Shown here: positions 1-11,074 of the stretch, piece by piece
How the letters are laid out: the number at the start of each line of letters is the position of its first letter
How positions within the stretch are numbered: position 1 is the stretch's first letter
Assembly (NCBI GenBank): GCA_977006965.1
Contig: OZ345362.1
Location: 248,001-312,000, forward strand
DNA: 64,000 bases
From: Phymatolithon calcareum
Lineage: Eukaryota; Rhodophyta; Florideophyceae; Hapalidiales
Direction: 5' to 3'
Translations under genes and position numbers: made by a program
The notes under the pieces: model-generated
Told to the model about the DNA's origin: nothing
The model's database searches: none
Seen by the model: the letters and a program-made list of their open reading frames with translations, nothing else

Positions 1-269
1 GCGCGATTTCTTATTGGTTTGATTCTGAGCTGACCGAACGCGCTGTTTGTACTGGTGAGAATTCTCTCAAACTTGACACCTATCCTCTTTGAAGATACAG
101 CTGTACGAATATGATTGGTTCTTGCGGTTCAGAGAATTTTATGTTTTCCAATGATTGGCCTTTTTGAATTTTGTGCCTGAAAGCGTTTTATTGGCAAGTT
201 TGCTATGTTCCACATGTGGTAGATAGCAAGGTGGTCGATGCTGCGTGCACGAGTGATCATCATGCGTTG

Positions 270-905
270 CCGGCAATCATGACCTTACGGCGGACCATCC
301 GCTGAAAATTTTCGCCCTTTCCAAGTAAGCCAGCCAAAAGGACAGATCTCTCTCGCAGAAGGCAATGCAGAGCATTTATTATCGACTTTGCTGCCGCGCG
401 GATCTGATCTGTATGTGCCGATGTTAGTACAACCTCAGCTCGCAACAATTAAGCAGCGGCTTCCGGACAGGACTTTTTCAGCACCTCTGGCACCTCCGTT
501 GCCGTCACCTACCACCGCCATCGTTTTCGCCTCAAACACTGTCAAGCCAGCAGAAAGGACAGATCCCTCTCGCAGAGAGCATTGCAGTGAATGTATTATC
601 GACTTTGCGGCAGCACAGATTGGAGCTGGATTTGCAGAGGTTAGCGCAGCCCCAACTCGAATCAATTGAGCAGCGACATCCGGACCGGACCATTTCATCG
701 CCGCCGCCAACGTTCTCGCCACAAATAGCGCCATTGCCACTGCCACCGGGGACGCCGCCACGAGAAATCGTGGCCTTCAAAAAGGCGAAAGAACGTATTT
801 ATTCAAACGAAGCGCATGAGAGCAGAAACAATCATGAATGGCAGTACACGAGGAAAGATATCGCCGCGAGGGAGAGAGCCGTTTGGTGAAGCATTAAATT
901 ACATC
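270..905 (+). repeat. Two-unit tandem duplication (about 217 bp) in decayed Pro/Gln-rich coding-like DNA
   Basis: Two imperfect units start near 327 and 544, each beginning with a close variant of AGCCAGCAGAAAGGACAG. Translated on the plus strand, both units give the same kind of peptide (LSTL..., then QPQL-x-I-(E/K)QR-x-PDRT and a proline-rich stretch), although they are now in different frames. The similarity at protein level suggests the duplication was once coding. It stands just upstream of a LINE C-terminal fragment, so it could be a remnant of a LINE first ORF; that is inference. No intact gene is visible. Confidence 0.4.
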
Positions 906-944
906 CGAACAAACCAGTCTTCGCAAACGATTTAATCTAAATTT

Positions 945-1290
945 CTGGCAATGGAGTGGAACCGCCTAGAATCGAAGCGGAAAAGAAAGATTCCATACGA
1001 CAAGACAAGAAAATTGCCATCAATCGTCAAGCTCCCCAACGTGAAGTGCAGGCAACTTTCGCTGCAGTATCCCAGTGGTAGATTCCCACAAGTGTGAAAA
1101 ACAAGTATGACTGAAGAATTCGGCACCAGAGCCAGAGATCATATGGAGACCTTTGAAAGCAGGCTAGCAGGGTACAACCTCGAAGAAGAGAAAAGATTGG
1201 AAGCAGAAAATGCGCTATATGAGCTCTTACTATTTGGCAAGAAACTCATAGAGCGCATGAAGAACGAAGAAGCATGTATTGATTCGCAGA
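945..1290 (+). pseudogene. LINE-A ORF2 C-terminal fragment
   Basis: The translation carries the block LESKRKRKIPYDKTR followed by LP-x-I-x-K-P-x-(V/L)K, GRFPQV and an HMET...ENAL-x-(D/E)LLLF-x-K...I tail. The same block occurs at the end of the better preserved LINE-A copies at 18062-18865 and 21435-23220. An in-frame stop follows GRFPQV near 1097, and neither the reverse transcriptase nor a start is present. It is therefore a dead 5'-truncated copy. A tRNA-like relic lies about 200 bp downstream on the other strand. Confidence 0.6.
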
Positions 1291-1490
1291 AGGCAAGGCA
1301 AAAAGTGGTCGAGTGCAAGCACCAACAACTCTGTACAGGATTGAGATGGGATTACCTTCCATGCTGCATTTTCCAGTCCGCCAATCTGGTGGGCGTTTCG
1401 AGAGCTACTAAAAGGTACGAAGTATCAAAGGAAGCTTTGCCTATATCTTCGAAAGTCTGTAGAGCTTTTAAATAGACTTGAATTAATAGG

Positions 1491-1575
1491 GTGGCACACG
1501 CCGGAATTGAACCCGGGACCTTCCCTCGGCAGTCTTACCGCGCACCCCGAGTCAGTTTAACCACTTGACCTGAAG
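1491..1575 (-). other. tRNA-like relic (possible tRNA-derived SINE head)
   Basis: On the minus strand there is a Pol III box-A-like segment (GGTCAAGTGGTTAA) and, about 45 nt further, a box-B-like segment (GGGTTCAATTCC) followed by a CGGCG arm. The spacing fits an internal Pol III promoter. The seven bases at the 3' side (GTGTGCC) do not pair with the 5' side, so a functional tRNA cloverleaf is not formed. No anticodon is proposed. Confidence 0.35.
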
Positions 1576-2130
1576 TTGCTTCCAAAAAAATGAGTGTGTT
1601 TTCAAGTGTTCACTTCGCTTGATAGCGGTTTTGCCGGACAGCGAAAGCTCATTTATTACTTTGTCGATCTCAAAAAATTTCTACTCTCAGGGCATATCTG
1701 CATACGCCTTGATAGCATGAAAATAGGAACTCCCACTTTTTCTTCTCATTTCAGATCTTGGGAGATTGTCTTCCAGGGTTTTCTCATACTGTTGATCTCC
1801 GTTTCCGTGTTTTCCTTCATGCTGGTTGTAAACAACTCAATTATTGACGTTCTCCTTGCATTGCAAGGAACAGGAATTTTTATTGAAGCGCTTCTGCAGA
1901 ATACTTTGCTTGAATGTGTTTGACTGCTTTCTTTCTTTATTTATTGCGGAAAGATCGCGCAACTAACCGTAAGCTCCTAAAACTGTTTTGCAACAGCTTT
2001 TCGTTATTCAGAAACATGAGTATTGCGAAGATCTCTAACGGCATAGTTCTTCTATAGTTTAGTACCCACTTTACAAGTTATTTTACATCTGGAGACGCAG
2101 CGCCTACCAGGTTTTTCCCTTACGACATTG
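1576..2130. other. No gene recognised
   Basis: AT-rich DNA with short open frames on the plus strand (for example 1594-1923) that resemble no family known to me. No repeat or RNA is apparent. Confidence 0.4.
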
Positions 2131-2134
2131 TGTC

Positions 2135-2760
2135 TCACTTCTTAAACACGGCCACCATGGAGGCCCCTTCGCCAAGTAGCTGGTGTCTGATCACTTCTAC
2201 TCGTCTGTGCGATATGGGTAGCTCTGGGGGAATTGTCGGAACGGCGACAGCTTCGGCTCGTAAGGAAGGCTCAATGATTGCTCGCTCTTTCTCGAGTGTC
2301 AGAGGAACCTTCTGATGATCCAATAGGGTTGATTTGCAAGTAGGCCTTTTGGATAATTCGTCGACAGCATCATTTCTTGGGACTCTGCAGTGACTTGGTA
2401 TCCAAATGATTTCAACGAAAATTTCCTTGGACATCAGTTGATATGGTTCCAACGTTTCCGTGTCATTTCCACGATCCGACTTAACCGGGACTCGTTCGCC
2501 GTGATAATGGTCCCGCACGAATTTGGAGGGAATTTCTTCAACGCTGCCGTCGGTCCATATTTCCAAGTTAGCTGACTGTGTGCCGTCCCGCTCGAGAAGA
2601 AGAGCCTGGACGGCTAGTTTCTGTTCCCTTTCTACATCCTTTGCAGAGATGAGAGTCAGAAAGCCGCAGAACCTATTCTTCGATAGGTCTATCCCAACTA
2701 GTGGATGCAATACCTCTCGCGAAAGCGCTAGAATACCTTTTTCAACTGTCTTCTATGTCT
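2135..2760 (-). pseudogene. LINE RNase H domain fragment
   Basis: The minus-strand reading frame (start near 2710) contains IWTDGSVEE and, about 70 residues later, WIPSHCRVPRNDAVDELSK. These are the first acidic motif and the C-terminal His/Asp motif of the RNase H1-like domain found after the reverse transcriptase in I- and Tad-like LINEs. The central helix with the Glu and second Asp motif seems lost between them. A second copy at 9770-10300 is nearly identical over about 120 bp and keeps the middle part. No reverse transcriptase is attached, so this is a fragment. Confidence 0.7.
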
Positions 2761-3219
2761 TAGTTTCAATCCAAGATTGCTCTTGTCTTTTTAGGTTACG
2801 TCAAGCGAGAATTAATAACGCCTGTGACAGGGGAATCCGTCGGAATCTGCATCTTTATTTTCCATCACCATGGTAACATTTTCCCGCTGAAATCCTTGAG
2901 AGTCTTCACTCCAGTTAACAATCGAAGTTTCGAGATCTTTTTAGGTCAAAGCCAGTCTCTATCTAGTCCAGCAGCTTTGTTCCTTGCAATATCCACATGC
3001 TTAATATATGTCTGAGCCCCCTATACAGCGTAGGTCGCAGCTCTGTATAGTGCTATTAGTTCAAGAACCTCTTTCGGAATGACTGGTTTAAATTTGTTCA
3101 TCGCATTGCCTGAAGAGATGAGATCCCGTGAACCCAAAAAATCTTTCGAAGAGATGGAGATTTGGTGCCCTCGTAGAAGCAGACCTGTTTCGATTGATAC
3201 GGTTCACGGAAAAAAGTTG
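2761..3219. other. No gene recognised
   Basis: I see no repeat, RNA gene or family-like frame here. It separates the RNase H fragment from the tandem array. Confidence 0.35.
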
Positions 3220-3810
3220 CAAAATTTCGCGCCTTGTTTACAGGAAGTGGTCATACAGATGCTGTATTTCGCGCCGCGTCCTCTGGAATGATAAATACTA
3301 GTCATACTGTTGCAATATTTCGCGCCGCATTCTCTGCGAGGTTACAAAGTTGTCATAAAGATGCAATCTTTCGCGCCACGTCTTCTGTAAGGATGAACTA
3401 GTCATACAGTTGCAAATTTTCGCGCCGCGTCTTCTGAAAAGACTACACACTAGTCATAAAGACGCAATATTTCGCACCGTGTCCCCTGTAAGGATAACGT
3501 TTTTGCCTAAAGATGCCAAATTTCGCACTGCTTCTTCTCGAACTACAAATCCTAGTCATACAGTTGCAATATTTCGCGTCAAGTCTTCTGTAAGGCCAAA
3601 CACTAGCTATACAGTCGCAACATTTCGTGCTGCCTCCTCTGTAAGCTAAATACTGCACATAATGATGCACCAATTTGCATCTACTTGTAATAAATTTGCA
3701 ATATTTCGCGGTGCCTTTTTTGTAAGTACACATAATTCTCATAAAGTTGCACGTTTTTGCGCCGCGGTCACAAAAGTTCAATATTTGGCGCAGCGTCTCA
3801 TGCAAAGCTA
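3220..3810 (+). repeat. Tandem array, about 58-bp unit with TTTCGCGCCGCGTC core
   Basis: About ten diverged units alternate a variant of ACTAGTCATACAGTTGCAA with TATTTCGCGCCGCGTCTTCT and GTAAGG. A second, shorter array with the same unit lies at 15860-16115. The core contains CGCG and is conserved better than the spacer. Both arrays border minus-strand LINE fragments. Open frames across it (plus 3410-3649 and minus 3443-3805) reflect the repeat and are not taken as genes. Confidence 0.75.
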
Positions 3811-3949
3811 CATACGTGATTAAGAGGATTTATTGAGAAGGTACCATGGGTCCCGACTTGAGGAATTCGGAACTTCTCTTAGCATTCTGCTACACTCGGA
3901 ATTTCTGTTCCTAAATCAGAATAAATAATATTACGTCTTTGGCTCGCGC

Positions 3950-4690
3950 TACTTAATTCTTTTCGGTGAGAGTCCATGTGGGATTACTCAGGGTTCTGCT
4001 GAATGTACCAATTGCCCATGCTACTTGACTATCCATTTCTTCAATCAGCTTCGTTAGGTTCCTAGGGAAGTGACCAAAAGAACATCTTTCCCAAGAGTTC
4101 TGCGTCTGCTTTCTTTCATCATCACTGCCTCGTGCGGTAGACTCTTCCTGAAAAACGTTATTATACTTTCGCAGCGTTCTTCTTGTTCCCCCCGGACACA
4201 TCGAAGGCTAAGTTTATCTTGCGGGTCAACTGCTGTGTTCGCTTCTCGAATGTAGTCAAGTGCTTCGAGTTCGTGCTCTGCCCCGGTATTATCCGTCTCT
4301 TCTACTGCCTTGCCCAATCTTCATCTTAGTTTTGAGTGCAAGTGCTGTCGGCGGAATTCTCATGGCTCTATTTGACAAAGCTTCATTAATCTTCTTCAAT
4401 GACGCGCTGCACACTTTCCGAACAATGTCGCTGCCATGTCCTTCTGCATTTGCACTTTTGCTGTCGATACACTGTTCTTATCAGGCGTTATGTGTGGAAC
4501 GTACTCATACACTGGCCTGATAAAGTCTTTGAAGAGCCTGATGTTCTTTTCATTGTTGAATTCTCTCCTGTCAAGAAAGCTCATGAGTCGTACTTTGGCG
4601 CTTGTGCTTTTGAATCGCTCCAGAAGTCTGTCCTCACGTCCGTTCTCATCAATAGACGTAACAAGGTATTCCGCTGTGCGCCTCATTTAG
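3950..4690 (-). pseudogene. LINE-B ORF2 C-terminal fragment
   Basis: Three minus-strand frames follow one another. The first (4686 to 4396) has VRLMSFL, (N/S)IRLFK-x-FIRPVYEY, HITPD and ATLFGK. The second has GKAVEETD...EREANTAVDPQ-like sequence, and the third has GHFPRNLTKLIEEM. Together they match the C-terminal third of the LINE-B copies at 23221-24485 and 26640-28530, in the same order. The frame changes show decay by small indels. The polymerase domain is missing, so it is 5' truncated. Confidence 0.65.
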
Positions 4691-4839
4691 ACTAACGAGT
4701 GCGGATTAGCAGAGACACCCAAAAGGTTGACCAAATCATCGAAAAACACCATGTGCAAGTCCTTGGTCTGATGGAGACTTTAAAAAAGAAGACACAGCAA
4801 TAAGGGTTAACTTCGACCAAAGTTGTTCTACAAGCCCGC

Positions 4840-6900
4840 AGGACCCTCGGAAACGACCACGAGGAGGTGTAGCTTTAATTACTAAGGCAGGTACTCCAAC
4901 ACACCAAAGTACTGGGTATGGTGGCTACAAAAGCAGGTTTCAAATGTGATGGACATTGCGGTGTCGGTTGTCTACATATCTCCTCTTGCGAGTGGAGAGG
5001 AGTACGACAAGTGTTTGGAATTCATCCACCGGCATTGCAGGGGGAAGGCGGTAATCATGGGTGACCTTAACACAAGACAGAGTCGATGGTACCGCACGGG
5101 AAACAAGCGAGGGAACAAGACTGTTTCGGGGCCGAGCGAGGCGCCGAACACGACAATCAAGATCATGAAGTCAAACTCTTGAATGAAAGGAGCAAAAAAA
5201 GCTTTCGTGGCTCCTGTCCACCCAATCAAGTTCTCCTTATACATCTCAAGTGTGTGTAAGACGGAAGAAGACTGGAATCTGCCGTTTCGTACTTTTGCAC
5301 TCAGTAGGGCAATGAAGGAGCACATCGCAAGAGCATTCCACAGACCACCGAGGAGGAAGGCGGTACGACCCGACGGAATTGCGGTCGAAATGTTGCACGA
5401 AAACAAAGAAGTGGGCTCAAAATAATGCTAGCACTATGGGAAACATGCGAGAGACTCAATTGTCTTCCTCGGGCATGTCGCGAAGCAACTTTGACTCCCT
5501 TATACAAGAAGGGCCCAGATCATGTCCAAGCAAACTACCGGCCCATATCTCTTTTAAGTCAATCAAGGAAAATCATTGACTCAAGTCTAGATGCATACAT
5601 ACGCGAGAACTACCTCTTCAATAAGATTCAGCTGGCTATTCGGAAAGACAGAAGTACCTATCTCGCTGTACTCCGGGAAAAAGTAAAATGAAAAAGGGTT
5701 ATTCGTTCATGGCAGTTCTCGACCTATCCGTGGCATACGATAGTGTGCCAAGGGATATCCTCATGAACAGGCAGACGGAGAAACTTCCTGAAGATATAAA
5801 AAGGATGGTTGTGTACCTGTTAAAACCCTCGTGGGTCACATCAGCTGGAGTCGAGACAGAAATGTTTTATATCATTGACCGAGGAGTGCTTCAAAGTTCC
5901 CCGTTTAGTCCATGCTTTTGCAATATATTCATGGACAAATTCGCAGAAGCCGTCTCCAAGACAGACGGAAACGTCTCAGACAGCCCAGTGCAATTTTTCG
6001 TAGATGATGTTCAGCTTCAAGCGAAGAAAGGACGGGTAATGCAGAAACTTCTTGATATAGCGATCATTTGGGCAAGCGAAAATGGCATGAAATGGAACAC
6101 AAAACCAGGAAAAAGCGAAGTTTTAAGTACAAAGGACTTCAGAAGCACGATTTTTACTGTGCGGGAGGATAATTGCATTAAGCCTGGAGACTCTCGTATC
6201 TTGGGGTAAGCAAGGGTGTTACTGCTGACACGGCCATAGCAAGAGTTCGAGATTCTGCAGGGTGCATACATAAGCTTTGGGAGCTTAGAGTGAATACTCG
6301 AGGATTCAAACCGGAGACATGCATCAGGATCTTTAAGGCGCTAACTATTCTGAAATAGGAATATGCGTTACGTTAATCCAATGAAAAATCGATTGCTCTC
6401 GGCAATCGAGTCGGAATAGGGCTTGGTCTACAACAATGTTTTCGGAAAATATGCCGAACACCGCTGGGACCGAGTGCGGGTTCTGTGCCGACTTGGATCA
6501 CCAAAGATGAGAAGACGTCATCAAGCAGAAATGTTTCATTAAGTCTGGTAAGACACCAAGAACGCCTTGAATAAAAAGAAGAGTACTTTGGAAGAGAGGA
6601 GGAAATAAAGGAAGAAATGAAGGATATTGAGTATCTCAGGTTTTTGAAGACTTGCGACAAGCCCTTCAGAAAGCCCAGGAGGGATCTGTCACGAAGAAGA
6701 GGAGGAGAGAAGAAATAATTAATATATGGGAAAAGGAAGAAGAAGGAAGATCAATGAGGATTCCTATTGAAGGCAAGCTACCAGTGATCCTTTATATAGG
6801 AGAAAGAACAGCACGTTTGAGGTGCTTACGGTTGACATACAGCGCCGCATTTCAATTTACCACAGAGCCACCCTGTCGGCATTTCGCGACGCGTTAAACT
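4840..6900 (+). pseudogene. Decayed LINE ORF2: endonuclease plus reverse transcriptase
   Basis: The longest LINE copy in the window by domain content. Near 4860-5130 there is an exo-endo-phosphatase endonuclease remnant with the MGDLNTRQSRW motif. From 5300 the reverse transcriptase follows: a (R)KAV-x-PDGI linker, YRPISLLSQ, VLDLSVAYDSVPR, (I)DRGVLQ-x-SP and FVDD at 5998-6009 in place of the usual F/YADD. The thumb gives WNTKPGKSEVL, and an ETCIRIFKAL segment lies near 6320. A basic C-terminal region runs to about 6900. Stops and frameshifts (for example after 5182, 5690 and 6209) make it inactive. It would have been a target-primed retrotransposon. Confidence 0.8.
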
Positions 6901-7399
6901 CCGAGAAACCAAGTCTTTCGAGAAGCTTTTCAGCTTTTGAGACAATTGACGAGCCAGCTCCAATGAGTCGCGAAGGCTCTCACATTCCGAAACCACACTG
7001 ATTTCCAAGGGCGGCTCTAGTTTACGCAAGCTGCCGTACCCCCGAGAGATCCCGGCTTTGCAGATGGTAGAGACCAGTCCATCAAAGCATCACATGAGGG
7101 AGGATGCAATGCAAAAGATATAACAAACGCAGCGACTTCCGCAGTCGGCAATGCCTTGCAGACAATGCAGCCGCCAAAGCGAACCTAGCTCCACTGGGGT
7201 GGATAGATGGGAAAATTACGCGAATAGAAGCAATTGTTCTTGAAAACGAAGACAGCAAGGTTTATTCCGGGCGAGATATGCCTGAGAGAGACACGGGACG
7301 ATCTTGGTCTGCTATAATCAGCACGGGATCCCTGTCGCTTTTTCCGAACGAATTTCTCGAAGTCAAGACACCCCCTGCATAGTCGCTTGCTCCACTAAG
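6901..7399. other. No gene recognised
   Basis: An open frame at 7104-7382 (plus) has no motif I recognise. The stretch lies between two LINE fragments and may be LINE-derived, but I cannot show it. Confidence 0.35.
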
Positions 7400-8187
7400 T
7401 TTCTATGCAATGGCTTTTGGATACGGCGACGAGCTGGGCCACAAAAAATGGAATGACATGGAACACTAAGAAAGGAAAAAGCGAAGTGCTTATCGACCCT
7501 GGATTATTCAAACGCAAGTTCCGGCTCTCAGGCCAGGAGCTCCACGAAACCCGCCTACTGGAATACCTGGGAACCACGACCGACAACACGGGAGTAACCC
7601 ACCACGCAACACTAAAGCGCATCAACGCGGCGAAGGGAATCATCATGGGACTAAAAGACCTGGGAGTCCAAGCGCAAGGACTAGCTACTACCAAGAATAT
7701 AGCAATGTACAAGGCTCTTGTCCAATGCAGATGGGAGTACGCGATACACCTCACACCATGGACAAACTCAGTCGAAGCGCAGATTAACCAAGCGGAGGGT
7801 CTGTTCTACTCTGTTGCCTTCGGTAACTACGCGGAACGATTGCACGCTCGAATGCGAGCCCTCTGCAGAATTACTCCACCAAAGATAAGAAGAGCGCAAC
7901 TCGGAGAGCACTTCGCACAGAGGGTTATACGAGGGAAGGACGAAATCGAGAAGGAAGCAAATTACGCAGGAAAAGAAGGGGACATACAGCAAGCAGAGAG
8001 GGATATCCGCTATCTGAAGGAGCATGAGCTCCTAAGAGGCAGTACCGAGCGAGCCGTACGAGGGCTGGTGAACCAGAAACACAAGAGCCACCGCCGACGA
8101 CAGGAATGGATTGAAAAGGAAGAAGAAAAAGAGAGAAAAATTGCCGTCGATGCTAAGGAGAAAGTAAGCCCTGTACTCCAAATTCGA
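7400..8187 (+). pseudogene. LINE ORF2 thumb and C-terminal fragment
   Basis: An uninterrupted reading frame of about 260 codons covers the end of a reverse transcriptase: WNTKKGKSEVL, LEYLGTTTDN-x-GV, MYKALVQCRWEYAIHLTPW and FGNYAERLHARMRALCRI. These line up block by block with LINE-A at 21435-23220 and with the copy at 4840-6900. It has no palm with the catalytic Asp pair. The apparent stop at 8226 lies inside the neighbouring repeat element, whose truncated arm begins near 8188, so the LINE is broken by that junction. The lack of stops suggests a relatively recent copy. Confidence 0.75.
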
Positions 8188-8461
8188 TCCTCTGCGAACG
8201 GGTCTGTACTTTGGCTTTCAAAATAATTAGTTTATGTTTGAATAACATGTGAAGTGCATGACCTTGACAAGTGAGGAGCTGATTAAACTTTTGTAATAAA
8301 TAAATGTATAATAACAGCTTCATAGTTTCGATTTTTTTTACTTTTCTTCGCTGCCTGCGCGCACATGACAAAGGCTGTTTCCTGCTCAAATTCGAAAATT
8401 GTGAACTGTAACATAGGAAGCTTTTTTAGTCATAATTTATTATCATCAGCCGGGCGACAAC
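8188..8461 (-). mobile_element. Truncated, inverted copy of the GCCCGG terminal-inverted-repeat element
   Basis: This is the reverse complement of the first 270 bp of the element at 8508-9319. The two copies are head to head, ending in CCGGGCGACAAC at 8461 and starting in TTGTCGCCCGGG at 8508, with a 46-bp spacer. The arm is cut off at about 8188, where LINE sequence begins. The long hairpin that results could affect replication or be a source of double-stranded RNA if transcribed. Confidence 0.75.
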
Positions 8462-8507
8462 GTCCAAATAAAATGTCCGATATCAAAATGAAAACGTAAG
8501 CGAAGGA

Positions 8508-9319
8508 TTGTCGCCCGGGTGATGATAATAAATTATGACCAAAAAAGATTCCTATGTTACTGTTCATACTTTTCAAATTTGAGCAGGAAACAGCCTTTGT
8601 CATGTGCGCACAGGCAGCGAAGAAAAGTAAAAAAAATCGAAACTATGAAGCTGTTATTATACATTTATTTATTACAAAAGTTTAATCAGCTCCTTACTTG
8701 TCAAGGTCATGCACTTCACATGTTATTCCAATATAAACTAATTATTTTGAAAGCCAAAGTACAGACCCGTTCGCAGAGGACGACAAGTAGCTGGACTCCG
8801 AAAAACAGGATTTTTTAATCGTTTGGCTCACTTGTCAAAGTCATGCTCCTGACCGGTTGTTCCCAAAAGAACTAATTATTATGAAACTGAACATACCGAC
8901 CCGTTCGTCGAGGACGACAAGTAGCTCGATTCCGAAAAATAGAATTTTTTAATTGTTTGGCTCACTTGTCAAGGTCATGCTCCTGACCGGTTGTTCCAAA
9001 AAGAACTAATTATTTTGAAACAACCGATACTGACCTGTTCATCTAGACCTTGCCTTGGAAAAAATAGATATTTTTATCGAATTTTTATGGTGTGGGCATA
9101 TCAGTGCATAAGGAACCAGCGTGTCCTGGACAACAGCAAGGATATTCTACCCAATAAAAGCGCTGCATTAAATTATCATCACCCTGCCGACAAGCGGGTT
9201 GTTGCCCGGTAGGATCGGTCGGCATATGAGCACTTGGCTCGGATATGAGACCTCGGCTTCGCCTCGGTGCATATCCGTGGCCTCGTGCCCATATCCGGAC
9301 CTCTCCACCGGGCGACAAC
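8508..9319 (+). mobile_element. Non-autonomous TIR element with internal 135-bp repeats and palindromic tail (fullest copy)
   Basis: The left end TTGTCGCCCGGGTGATGATA is mirrored near 9171-9197 by TTATCATCACCCTGCCGACAA, giving terminal inverted repeats of roughly 24 bp. The inside holds three tandem units of about 135 bp starting near 8692, 8827 and 8961, each with CACTTGTCAAGGTCATGC. After the right inverted repeat comes a tail of about 120 bp that is itself an imperfect palindrome centred on CCTCGGCTTCGCCTCGG and ends CCGGGCGACAACCCCTAC. No protein is encoded. Other copies are at 46121-46799, 50690-51357 and 59468-60112. I could not identify a target-site duplication, so the superfamily is open. 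Confidence 0.75.
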
Positions 9320-9769
9320 CCCTACGTATCAACAGCCATTTCTAGCATCTCTTTTTGAATATCGGAAAGTCGCTGCTTGGGCATTAAGTTTAAGATAGGA
9401 AATGATTGAAGGCGTGTTTTGTATCTCATTGAAAACCTATTAATCAACTGCGATAATTGAATGATATTCAATCTATTGGAAACTCGAAGCAATTTTAATT
9501 TGTAGTAGAAATAAGAGAATTTTAATTTTCCGCCAATGTGCTTCGTCCTTCTAGCCTTTTTCGAATACCTATTATCGGCTTTTCTTGGACAGTTTGCCGT
9601 CTTTTGGTTTTTTAAAAGTTGCTTCAAGGTCCTCCTGATACCGGAGATACCCGCTATGCTTTGATACGTCCGCGAAATCCTCTTCGCTCCCTCGATATTT
9701 TCTGCCTCTTCCAGGTACTTCTTCCGCCTGAAAATTGTCTATTTGACGGACCCTATCAGTTTAAAAGCT
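9320..9769. other. No gene recognised
   Basis: AT-rich, with one basic minus-strand open frame (9627-9322) that resembles no family I know. Confidence 0.35.
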
Positions 9770-10300
9770 CGAAAATAGGCCTTTTGGATAATTCGTGGAC
9801 ATCATCATTTCTTGGAACTCTGCAGTGAATTGGTATCCAAATGACTTCAACGAAAATCTCCTTGGACATTATTTGATAATTCCCCAACGTTTCCGTGTCA
9901 TTTCCCCATACCTTCGCGGGTGTCCGCTAATAGCATCGATGCAGCTCCTGCTGTCGGCAAACCATCGTTTAATGTTTTCAAGTGCAAAGGATAGCTTCAG
10001 GACTTCTTGGAAGGCACGAACTGTGGCAAAAGCGTCTGCGTCGTATGAAGATCCGACATCACAAGTGGGGAGCGGCAGTTCCCTCACCGTTTCCCTTCCG
10101 CGCGTCAGAAATATCCTTGCACGCTTGACATTGTCCGGGACGTTTCTGTACATGTCGAGAATGTCTCCATCCTCATCTCAAAGAATGGCACGCTGCTTCG
10201 AAGCTCTCGGGATTGAGGCATACGTATATTCTTCACCGTCGTCAATATTTGAACGTTTATTTGTAAGGCCATCTGCGTTCTATATTTAAAAGTACATGGA
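9770..10300 (-). pseudogene. LINE RNase H domain fragment, second copy
   Basis: On the minus strand, frames from about 10290 downward carry FQEVLKLSFALENIKRWFADSRSCI, which is the central Glu helix and the second Asp motif (ADS) of RNase H, followed after a frameshift by a decayed WIP-x-HCRVPRND-like end near 9830-9790. Roughly 120 bp are almost identical to 2340-2460. It therefore belongs to the same LINE family and complements the part missing there. Stops and frame changes make it dead. Confidence 0.6.
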
Positions 10301-11074
10301 GTCTGATTGAAACACACTGTCCACTGAGCTGCATCCATACGCTTAGTAAAAAGGACCTTGTATGAACATTTATGAAACCTCTTGACTTGCGCGCTCCAAG
10401 TTTCCGCGAAACCGATACGTAGAGAAGGTAGGGCAGCGACAGGCTGAACTTTTGAATTCAATCGTAAAGAGCGTCGATGTTTTGTACAGTGCAGTACGGA
10501 ATCGTTAGATTTTATTTAGGTGCTAGGCCCCCCATATTTTGAGTAAGTTTAGCAACCTTCTGCAGTGTCTCCGCCTCTTACAGTCGGGTATTTCTACCTT
10601 AACACTAGTACAGTGCAGTACAGTACCGTATACTGTACAAGATATCGACACGTGCTGTGCGCTGTCTGCGGGCTCCAGGAGGCTCGATGCACGAATTTAG
10701 TACCTTATTAACGAGCGAACAACTAGACCCTTGCAATCTGCTTCAATTTCAGGATAAGATGAGACTTCCAATCTATCTTAAGGTATCCAGCGTGTACGAT
10801 AGGACGCACCTCCGCAGCTCACAGACCGCTGGGTTTTGTGGCTGCACGCCCATGTATGACAACGAAAGACTCTACACTCCCTCCCATGGGCGCTGGAGGT
10901 GCTAACAGTGGCTGCATGCCGTATCATACCTATCATAGAATTAAAAGAAATGAAACAAAGTGATCTCAAAGAGCGGGAAGAGCCCAACGGGAATATGCCC
11001 GCGCAGTGCACGCGGGACAAAATGCCCCCTTGTGCCTGCGATCGCGATCGCCGCCACCCTCGCTGAAGCGCACC
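10301..11074. other. Gene-poor stretch upstream of the GC-rich gene, with short inverted repeats
   Basis: TACAGTGCAGTAC occurs near 10487 and again near 10608, where it runs into an inverted repeat (GTACAGTACCG and TATACTGTAC). GC content rises sharply from about 10950. The region may contain the promoter of the gene at 11075, but no TATA box or initiator can be assigned. Confidence 0.3.

Noticed and set aside
3220-3810. CRISPR array
   Set aside because: Units are diverged, the spacers are themselves related, and the context is eukaryotic.
8153-8818. 78- and 99-codon frames at 8153-8389 (minus) and 8519-8818 (plus) as paralogous genes
   Set aside because: They are the two arms of the inverted pair of non-coding repeat elements.
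11006-11074. GTG at 11006 as start of the 549-aa protein
   Set aside because: Not an ATG and no reason to assume a non-AUG start in this nuclear gene.
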